Shown here piece by piece: positions 29,773-38,900 of a stretch of 64,000 nt of DNA. The stretch covers positions 17,127,201 through 17,191,200 of the forward strand of contig NC_133900.1 of assembly GCF_964199755.1 (NCBI RefSeq), read 5' to 3'. A program made the translations under genes and the position numbers. This DNA comes from Larus michahellis. Taxonomy: Eukaryota; Chordata; Aves; Charadriiformes; Laridae. The notes below the pieces were generated by a model. It searched no databases. It was not told the DNA's origin and saw nothing but the letters and a program-made list of their open reading frames with translations. Numbering within the stretch: position 1 is the first letter of the stretch; each line of letters begins with the position of its first letter.

Positions 29773-29780
29773 TGACGTAT
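29773..29780 (+). promoter_or_regulatory. CRE/ATF-like half-palindrome
   Basis: TGACGTAT differs by one base from a TGACGTAA-type CRE/ATF site. It lies about 0.34 kb upstream of the TATA-like box. It could bind CREB/ATF family dimers, but a single near-consensus octamer is weak evidence. Confidence 0.25.
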
Positions 29781-29996
29781 CCTGTTTGATTTCTTTTCCC
29801 CTTGCGCTCTGACGAGCTTTGTGTTTAGGCAGGCTTTGTTCCTGGCTCTGGCTTGCTTTAAAAAAATTTGGGAGTGTGTCTCGGGGTGTCGAGGGTGATG
29901 TGCTTAGCTTGATTGGCTCGGTTTGCTTGCGAGTGCTTTGTTCTTCCCACCACCCTCAGGTCAGTTGTGCAACATGCCCTACCATTAAAAAAGGGG

Positions 29997-30016
29997 AAAA
30001 AAAAAAAAAAAAAAAA
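29997..30016 (+). repeat. Poly(A) tract in the proximal promoter
   Basis: An uninterrupted A20 run ends 39 bp before the first amino-acid response element. Long dA:dT tracts disfavour nucleosomes and so may help keep the promoter open. It may equally be a neutral length-variable repeat. Confidence 0.9.
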
Positions 30017-30023
30017 GAAGAAA

Positions 30024-30034
30024 TGCTGAGTAAT
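30024..30034 (-). promoter_or_regulatory. NF-E2/ARE-like site, imperfect
   Basis: TGCTGAGTAAT differs at one base from the CNC-bZIP/small-MAF consensus TGCTGAGTCAT. It sits just upstream of the paired AARE. In mammals SLC7A11 is induced by NRF2 through promoter electrophile-response elements, so the position is plausible. The mismatch falls in the AP-1-like core, so binding could be weak. Confidence 0.3.
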
Positions 30035-30055
30035 GCCAGAGGTTTCTCAAATGGC

Positions 30056-30082
30056 TGATGCAAACCTGGAGAATTTGCATCA
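30056..30082. promoter_or_regulatory. Paired inverted amino-acid response elements (ATF4/C/EBP sites)
   Basis: Two copies of the CARE/AARE core face each other: TGATGCAAA at 30056-30064 and its exact reverse complement TTTGCATCA at 30074-30082, separated by 9 bp. Established knowledge: the mouse xCT promoter carries two AAREs in inverse orientation with a 9-bp spacer, through which ATF4 drives induction by amino-acid starvation. The arrangement here is the same and sits about 35 bp upstream of the TATA-like box. I infer ATF4-dependent control of this gene. Confidence is high because motif, orientation, spacing and location all agree. Confidence 0.88.
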
Positions 30083-30116
30083 TCATTCAGCTGGAGTAAC
30101 TTGGTATGACAAGAGC

Positions 30117-30124
30117 TTAAATAC
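30117..30124 (+). promoter_or_regulatory. TATA-like core promoter element of SLC7A11
   Basis: TTAAATAC lies 35 bp downstream of the AARE pair and about 290 bp upstream of the SLC7A11 start codon. A TATA element at this position would place transcription initiation near 30145-30150. The start site is inferred from this spacing and not observed. Confidence 0.55.
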
Positions 30125-30145
30125 AAGTCCACGCGGAAGCTGAGC

Positions 30146-30412
30146 TACTTTCCAATGATAGGGCAGTACCAGCTCGCAGTGTGAAAGCGCAGGTGTTCCC
30201 CAGCACTGCTCAGATCGCAGGGAAGGCTCCAGTACGCTCTAGGAGCTCGCTACCTGTGCGGAGGAGCAGCTGGAAAGATAAGAGAGGGCAGAGGAAGAGA
30301 CTAAGTAGTTGGCTACGCAGAGAGGAAGAAGAAAAAAAAAAAACCACCCTGAGTTTCTGCTGCAAACTTTTTTTGCCTCTGCTTGCCGTCGGTGTGCTGG
30401 TGGCACCGGAGC
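30146..30412 (+). other. SLC7A11: Inferred 5' UTR of SLC7A11
   Basis: This runs from the predicted start, about 28 bp after the TATA-like box, to the base before the initiator ATG. It is continuous with exon 1, and I see no need for an upstream noncoding exon. It contains one upstream ATG (30155), stops in the coding frame upstream of the start, and an A12 run at 30332-30343. The 5' boundary could be wrong by tens of bases. Confidence 0.5.
30155..30184 (+). other. Short upstream ORF in the 5' UTR
   Basis: ATG followed by eight sense codons and TGA makes a 9-codon uORF. It is the only ATG between the predicted start site and the SLC7A11 initiator. Its Kozak context is poor (C at -3, A at +4), and it may lie only a few bases from the cap, where initiation is inefficient. 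It would affect translation only if transcription starts further upstream than predicted. Confidence 0.3.
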
Positions 30413-30689
30413 ATGTTTAGGAAAGCTGCTGTAACCACCGTCTCTAATGGAAACTATTTGCAGGGGCAAACTAATGGCAGGTTGCCCTCTATGGACAGCG
30501 GACAGCCAGCCCAGGAGGGAAAAGTTGTGCTGAAGAAGAAAGTGACACTTTTGAGGGGCATATCCATCATAATTGGCACTATCATTGGAGCTGGCATCTT
30601 CATCTCTCCCAAAGGCATCCTGAAGAACACTGGCAGCGTGGGCATGTCCTTGACTGTCTGGACAGTGTGTGGTATCCTCTCGCTCTTCG
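30413..30689 (+). CDS. SLC7A11: SLC7A11 coding exon 1
   Basis: Encodes residues 1-92 and the first base of codon 93. It opens with [18 protein letters not shown] and holds a cytosolic N-terminus of about 43 residues, TM1 (about 44-69) with the unwound GAGIF substrate-binding motif, and the first part of TM2. The ATG at 30413 has A at -3. The same frame is open upstream to a TTG at 30383 without any ATG, so 30413 is the start. The donor is GTAAGT. The N-terminal tail is the most divergent part compared with mammals, while the sequence from residue 43 on is nearly invariant. Confidence 0.97.
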
Positions 30690-33600
30690 GTAAGTCCCTT
30701 AAAAGTTTCTAATTGGTCCAGAGGGGCGGTCGGTGGATTATTGCTGTCGTTTGCCTGATTTTGCCATTGGATAGTGTGGCAGAGTGCGGAGCTCGAGGAC
30801 CAATAGGGCTACAGAAGGTTTTTGCTGCGTGATAGGTTGCGTGGAGGGCACAGAGGTATGCAGCTCCTGTCCCCCCGGCGCCTGCCCCGTAAAGATCAGA
30901 AGCATAAATTATTGTTTCTTACGGGTCCCTAAAGGGGAAAGTAAACGTCCATTTCATGCCATAAAACGTGCTGTATGTATAGTGTTTTTCTTCCGCCTGT
31001 TAGAGGTAGTTTACGGTTTGCTTGTAAGGCCCCCGGCAGCCGGGGATGTGGGTCGCTCCCCTCGAACACCGGCGAAATGTTTAGACAACTCGACTTAGTT
31101 CCCTAGAGGCTGGAGCAAGGTCTGAGAGGAATAATTCCTACCGGACATAAGCTGTATTGGCACAAAAGGGAGCAAGGAAATAACACTAATAACCCTTCTC
31201 CCCAGTCTCGTATTACTGCTCTTTACTTCGTTCCTCGCTCATGATACTGCTTTGAAAGACTGCGTTGCAAAAAGCAGTGTGATGGAAACAAATTTGTAAT
31301 GCGAGTTTTATTGCTGGCCTGCCTATCACGACAGTTTTTTTACTCATTTTATGTATTTTTGAAGAGTATTAAATTCTGAAGAATGCCAGTTTATTTGTTC
31401 TGTACACAAAACCCCCGTTCAGAGTGGAAAACCCCACTCTGGCCTCGGCAGGACAGAGGGTCCATTGACATACTTAATGAGTTAATCTCAAAGAAGCTGA
31501 AGAACTAACATAAATATTGGCTTTATTTAAAACAGAAACGACTTGTTTTCTGGCAGGAGGTAAAGAGGACAAACACGGACTAACACATGTCTGCTTAATA
31601 GGTGGAACATGCAAATGCCACCCTGTGTAAACTGGCTCTGAGCTTAAAAGAAACATGGGCTGTTTACAAGGCTAAGCCCACCCAAGCCAAACAGACGGTG
31701 CAAGCGAGTAAGGACCCATTTTGGTCAAATGTTAAGTGTGTTGGTACAACGTGCAGCGTGATCTGTTGTACAAATGTGGAAGGTCCTGCCTGTAACCAAA
31801 ATTCCCCTATAAAGAAAGGCCACAGATACAGTTTGTAACCCTGTCAGAAGACCTTGCTCTTGATTTAGTCAAAGCAGAATTTGCTTAAGCATTGCATTTT
31901 TGGCTTTAATTTTAATAGCAGTAATTTTCTGGCTATGAAGTGAAGTCTGTACAAAAAACCCCACCAAAACAAAAAAAACAACTCCAAACTCTTTTATCAG
32001 ATGGATTTTTCTAGGCCATTTTCCAGATCTCAGGGTATGAAGAACTGTGCGATTTGTCCCAGCAAAAGATACTACCTCTTTCTCTTATTGGACCTGCTAC
32101 AGTTATTTTTTCATATTTTTTTTTTCATATAGTAAAATCACATGCAAGGACCACTTAAGGTCTTGCTGCGGCTGTGTGTATAACATGTATCAAAACACAA
32201 TTTCATTTCATCCTGAACCTCAACAGAAGAGGCTGCCAAGAGAAAACCCATCCATAGCTTTCGTTTTTTTAGTGTGGCTGTAAGAATTCCTTTAAGTATA
32301 TTTTCAGGTAAGATGAAGAACAGCAGATAAAAGCTGCCACATTCTTGCAAAGCCCCAAACAAAGTCGATGAACAAGGATTGAATTTGTCATAATGTGTAC
32401 ATGTTATGTGGTTTTGACAACTGTAGTTTTCATCTTAAAGTGCTGCAGCATAAAAGCATGTGGAGAACAGAGCCGAAATTGAGTTCATATATGATGCTGA
32501 TCTTAACTCTATGTGATGCGGTGTTTACAAATTTTATTACTGTTTTCATCTGCCTTGTCAGACTCTTCTAAAAGGGCTGCCTACATTTATCAGAGGTGGG
32601 ACACTTCTCCACTGATGCGGTCCACCCGTGGAGCTGAGAATCCACTGGCTTTATGACTGGGTGATGGCTCATTGAGCAACAGTAGCAGACGGTGCATGGG
32701 TGAAGAAGGCTTCAGGCAGGCCACAGAATCACAGAACAGTTTGGGTTGGAAGGGACCTTAAAGATCACTTAGTTCCAACCCCGCTGCCATGGGTAGGGAC
32801 ACCTCCCACTAGACCAGGTTGCTTAAAGCCTCAGGTCCTCATAGTTCTTGCCTGCTCTGTAATGGCAGAGGCAGCGCCTTGTGCCAGCAGCAGCCTCGAG
32901 GAGCTCTCTGAGAGCTGCTCCTTGATGGGATTGCCACTAGCACTTGCTCCGAAGAGGCCTGGACCACTTCTGCATGAACTGATGCAGCAATAGGAAGATG
33001 ACCTGGGTTTTATTTTAGTCAGTGTAAATGCATCAAAAGATGAAGTGAACCTCCTGCTATGAAGACATGAAGTGGTCTGTGTTTAAGGCAGTGCAGAAAT
33101 GAACTGAGCTTTCATTGCATTAGTAGTACGCAACACTGCACCAGCGTTGAAAAACGAGGGCTAAGCCGTCCCCTAAATTTTGTATATAAGATGTTGGGAG
33201 AGCTATTAAGGAAAATTCTTAACCTGCAATTCCTTCTTCCAAATTTTGGCCAGTCGATTGCTTCGCCTGTGGCTGAGGAGCGGGAATACGGTTTCCCCAG
33301 TTCCACAGGTCTTTTCTTCAGAGGCTGAGCCAGGCATCTCTGGCGCTGAAAGGAGCTGATCATCATTTGATAACAAGAAAACGTGTCAGAAGGCTTTCAC
33401 TTGGCGGTGCAGTCAGGCTGGGTGGGGAGCTGCATAGCTGGCATGACACAGCGTTTTGTTGTCCCTCTTCAAGAGATCAAGATGAGTAATGAAATGTGTT
33501 GATAGTAAATAGGTTGTTCCGTGGCTTTATACGTAAATGTAACAGGATATATATACAGTTTGGTTAACTGCAAGTCTGTCTGAATTCATTAAAACTTGCA

Positions 33601-35879
33601 AAATTGCTTGAAAAAAATGATTAAAATATATCCAAAGTAGCTGTGGTATCACAGCAGCTCTGTTGTTTAGCTCATTAATGTTTAGAAAGGTGTTTCTGGA
33701 TATCTCTCGTGATGCCACACTTTAATTCTCACAGGTGCCCTCTGCTATGCTGAACTAGGAACATGCATTAAGAAATCTGGTGGTCACTACACCTATATCC
33801 TGGAGGCCTTTGGCCCATTACCAGCTTTTGTGAGAGTCTGGGTTGAATTGCTCATCATTCGGTAAGTCTATCGTGGCTTTTCTGCGTTTCTTTTCTGATG
33901 GCAATACACTTTCCAGTCATAAAGAAAAAATCTCCAATACATGATGGGCAAGGCAAATCAAATATGTCTCGATCAATGAGCTGTGTTCTTTTAGTATGGT
34001 TGCTTCAGAGAATTTAACAACGCTATTTTGCTTGTCAGCCTTGAAACATTCAAAAAGACATATGTGCGCGTATGGGGAGGGGAGGGGGGGAAGATTCGAA
34101 GACAACTTCCTGGCACAAGTTCAGCTACCTGCTTTAATTTTGCTAAGCTTACTGTATCCATTACTGTCACTAGTAATTCTAATGCCCGTGCCTATTTATA
34201 GTATAGTGGAAGAGGGAAGTCACCTTTACATTTTCTCAGTCTTGGCACTAGCTTTTGGTGCTGTTGCTGTTATTTGTGGATACAGAAATAATCCCTGGTG
34301 AAGCTACTGACCAGTAGTTTTCAGATTTGGGGCCACCATGCATTCTTTATATGTCAGTTCAGGCCCCCTTTTTTTTGTTTTTTATGGGGTGTTGGAGAAC
34401 TTAACTCTTGTTTACTATGAAAAGCACTGACTGGCCAAATAAAGCAACATCTAGTCCTTATATATCTAAAATGTCTAAAGTCTTGTCTTGGTGTGTAAGC
34501 CTGTGACTCATGCAGCCCATGACATTGTATAGGTGAATTGCAATATGAAGGTGCCGAATCGTCGAATCATATAAAATAAATTTGCATAATGTAAATGGAT
34601 CTTTGTATCAAACACAAATGTGGCTCTTTGAATTTTTTATTTTTTTAATTTTTTTTTACAGTATTTCTGAGGCTGGAGAGCTTGTTACATGTAGAACAGG
34701 GCAACTCACTTATGCAAAATGAGTTTAGGAATGCTGCATTCCTGCCTCAGGCTAGTTAGCACTCCTCTTCCCTCTCTTCCGCAATCAGCAAATTAGTCAC
34801 AAAAGTGCAAGCCCCATTTCAAATCACAGCTATGTTTACATAATATTGACAAGTTCTAGCATAGACTGTTGAGTTGAGCACTGACAGTGCTGAGTCACTA
34901 TGAATCTATAAATCCTTATCTTGTTTCCGGAGGAAATCATTGTGTATGTCAGACGGTCCCTTCCATCCTCCCCACCCATATGTAACCTTTGAATTAACTG
35001 CATAATTTCCATCAAACGTGGTGAAAGAGCAGATGTCTTAACTGTAGTAACTTTTTGCCAAAAAGGAAAACCAGACGGAGGAAACAGACCTATGTTTTCA
35101 CGGTGAGCAGCACAGTGCTGTGAACGTAGTTATGTCATTGCACATCACAGAATCAACAAAAGACAGCAGTGTTAGAAATCCCCCTCTTCACCCGCACCTT
35201 ACTAGGCAGGGGGACCTTATTAACCTAGGCACAAATACCCACAAGAAACCAGGCTTCATAAACTCCTCTCCTTGTAAACTTATTTTTTTTTTACATATGA
35301 CAGTGTCTCAGGAGTGTCATGAAAACACTCTTAGTCATCGTGATCTGCCCCACACCCAGAAAATAATCATCTTGCATGGGAAGGAACATCAGTGGATCCT
35401 TTAATCATCAAATCTGAGAGGCAGCAAGGGAGGTGTGCTTGTTATAACTTGTGATGATCAGGGCAGCGCTGCCGAAACTCTGTGTAGAGTTTTATATCTG
35501 ACTCCTGCGTTGGTAAACTAATTGGCTGCTGCTATTAAAAAAGTTGAGACCTAATGCGTATCTGGGGTTTTTTTTGGTGGATGAAGTTGCACACACACTT
35601 CTCAGCTAAGCCGTTTTTTCCTCTGGAAGATCGGAGGATTATCACACCCACGGGCTGGTGGAGCAGCCGCAACCAAAATAAATATTTCCTGTTCTTGTAT
35701 ATCTTTTCAGCCACTATTTTACAGTCTAGGACACACTTAAACTCCGCCCACATTCTGATTAAACGGTGCCAGCATCACCTGCTGTTTAGATGTGCCTTAC
35801 ACTGCACTGCTCCTCGCCCAGGACAAGTAGGAACTTTTTTCCTCCCCAAAAGTCAGGTTGTGGGTATACTACATGCCTC

Positions 35880-35920
<41 letters not shown>

Positions 35921-38900
35921 GGTAGTTTTTCAAACAAATGAAGCCAGACTGTGTGAACGCATTGCCTGTAGTGCTTAATGATGGTGGTTGCTAAACACAG
36001 GTCGGGTGAAAGTGTGCTGCCAAGTGACTCACTCCCCTGCGGTATGTGCTGGGGCACTATACCTGCTCCTTTCCTGGCAGCTTTCTGTGCTCCTTGTCCT
36101 TCAACAAAAGGTGGCAATGCCCTTTCTGTCCGCTCCTGAACAGACAGTTGTTAGGGGGCTGCCAATCTGTCTTTAGGACTGCAGTCAAAAGGAATTGACT
36201 GCAATCAATTCCCCATTCCTTCAACTTTCTCCTCCATGGCTTCACTACACTGCCAGCAACATCACAGAATCACAGAATGGTTCGGGTTGGAAGGCACCTT
36301 AAAGATCATCTCGTTCCAACCCCCTGCCACGGGCAGGGACACCTCCCACTAGACCAGGCTGCTCAAAGCCCCATCCAGCCTGGCCTTGGGCACCTCCAGG
36401 GATGGGGCATGTTCCCCCAAACACAGGAATCCGAGAGAGACAGCTATTTATTAGAGGTATAATTTAGAAGCTATGTTTTTAAAAATATACTGGTATGGAT
36501 AGCAGCATTTAAGAGAACTCTTTAAAAAGACCTTTCTTAAAATGAGAATGAAAAATCCAAGTTCTGGAAAAAGGAGCTGGAACTGAGAAAAAAAAAGTCT
36601 GGGAAAGCTACAAAGATCTGATCTTTCATCTGATCTAGGACATTTCAAACTACTTTTGGCAGGCTGCAGTGTTTAAAAGCCGGAAGCTTGGTGATCTTCT
36701 TATGTAAATTGGAGATATTGCACTGAGGTGAAGTCAGTAAATGCCTGTGTAAATCCAGCGCTGAGGACACTTGGTCCCTGAGCAAAGGCAAATGTTGCAA
36801 AGCCAGTTGTTGGTCAGTAAAAGGAACAGGTCCTCATGTGTGGGTGATGCACAAGCAGCAGCCCTCACATGTCCACGCAGAGACTTTCCAAGGAAGATAC
36901 TTCTGTTCTTTACTGCTCTGCAGTTTGGTCCAACACAGTGCGTGACGTTTTGGTTGAGTCATAATGCTAAGAAAGTGAGTTTTGTTTCACAAGCGAAACT
37001 CCCTTGTGGAAAATTCCTTTATCGTTCAACGAAGGATAACAACTTCTCTGCAGAATTTTTACACTGGTCCATAGTGTTTTTAGCAACTATATTTTTATTA
37101 AAATTCTGCCGGCTGAGGTGTTGTTTTATTAAATGCCGTAGGTTTTTTTTTCCCCCAAGAAATTTTCTTGGATTCTTGTTTAACTCAAAAATCCTTTGAG
37201 GCAGAAGCATATGCCCTTTTGTCCTTATTGCGTGTGAGTGCGTGATGAAGCCCAGATGCCACCAGTTGTCCTAGGAAGGGTGAAAGTGTCCTCCCAAACC
37301 CAACCCGAACAGACCACTGGAACTGTAATATGCTGACGGTGTCTGATGTGAGGCATACGGTAATTCGCCATTAAATGTGTCAGTGCTAAGGCTTCTGGCA
37401 AACATTTAGCTTGTCTCAAAGAAGAACGGCTGTATGAATATCATGTGCATTTCAAATTTGTCAATGCAACAACTGCATACCTTTCTTCGCATTTCTCTGT
37501 TCCATGGTAGGTGCTTTCTGTACTTCAAGGATTTTTGCTCTCACTTGCAGTGCTAGAAAGTTGTTAGTCAATAAAAGGAACAAATTCTATTTGCATTTTA
37601 GGAAATCCTGTTTTCATTCATTTTTTGCATTGTCTGAGATTGTAGTAGCAGACTTTTGGGTAGGTTTTGGATACTTATTTTCAGTAAAGCTGAATTTCAG
37701 CTTGATTGAAATTCATTTCCTTGTGTCTCTGAGGGGTGAGATACACCTGGCCACTAAAATTCAGTCCTCAACGACTTTTTCTCACGGTTTTGCCCACGTA
37801 ATCTAATTCTGGCCACGTGCACTTCAAGTGAGCGAATGAAGATTTGTATCGATACCTCCCCTTTCTGTCTACGGCTGCTTCACAACATGGCCGTTGTAAG
37901 AGCAATCCTGGCGAGAAGTGATGCTGCCAAGATCAGAACCGCTGAGCGAAGCGAAACTGCTCTTGGTTTCCTGCTCTGTTCAGAAATGATGGTACGCAGC
38001 AGCATAGTTGCAAGCAGGCACCGCACCACAATTAAGTACGGTTCACAGTTCTGCGACGGTGAAGTTACAGTATGATCCTGTATGAATGTTGTCTGTGCGC
38101 TATTGCAGCTTTATTTCATGATTTTTGTTGTTGTTTTCTCTCTAGCCCTGCTGCCACAGCGGTGATATCGTTGGCATTTGGACGCTATATTTTGGAACCT
38201 TTCTTTATGCAGTGTGAAATCCCAGAACTTGCGATTAAACTTATTACAGCTGTTGGCATCAGTAAGTAGCCAATTTTATCGTTTAGGGAAGGGTAAAGAT
38301 GATGTAAATTTAAAAAAAAAAAAAAAATCAAAAAAAAGGACAAAAAAGTAATTGTATGCTGAACAAGTAATTGTCTGATGTGAATCATTACAGAATGACT
38401 GTGCATCCAGTGCCAAGGGCATCAGCATGACTTTTTGCCTGGGTATGTGTGTTTGTGAACATATGCAGTAGTAAAAAAAATAGCAGGCTTTATTAACGAC
38501 AGGGAAAATCTATTGCTGGGCTGATTCTGTTGCCATTTTAATTAATGGCGGAACTCTTTTTACTTTTGTGGAAGCAATTTCTGTCCCTAAGAGATGGTGA
38601 GCCCGTGCCAGAGATATGGAAGAATGATTACCTGATTTTAAGTGCTTTGCTCTACCTCTGTTTTAGGAGGCAATTGACTGCCAAGTATGATGCCATGAAG
38701 AAATGTAGTTCTCTCGAGTGGAGCACAGGCAACATGAGATCATCTTCCCTAGTCCCACTCTGTCCTTCATAGCAATAAAATTTATCGAGGCGCTTGCGGT
38801 TCAGGAAGCAGGAACCCAACTGATGACTTTGGGAGCAGGGCGTACAGCTTGATGAAAATGAGTGTCTGTTACCAGCAGCTTATCCTACCCTTGCTAACTT

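Larger units (their letters stand above)
33862..38145 (+). other. SLC7A11: SLC7A11 intron 2
   Basis: A 4284-bp phase-2 intron splitting the Arg135 codon. Contents seen: a G-quadruplex-like tract (34074-34090), a composite ARE/NF-E2 site (34882-34898), a T17-A24 inverted homopolymer (35880-35920) and a minus-oriented CR1 fragment (36262-36410). The acceptor is TCTCTCTAG after a T-rich polypyrimidine tract. Open frames inside the intron show no coding character. Confidence 0.9.

Noticed and set aside
30383-30412. An in-frame N-terminal extension of SLC7A11 upstream of 30413
   Set aside because: The extension has no ATG, only TTG. The ATG at 30413 has A at -3 and gives residue numbering identical to human xCT at Arg135, Cys158, Lys198 and Tyr244.
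36025-36031. An AP-1 heptamer TGACTCA in intron 2 (and another at 45765-45771 in intron 3)
   Set aside because: Seven-base matches are expected several times in this window. There is no clustering or extended consensus.
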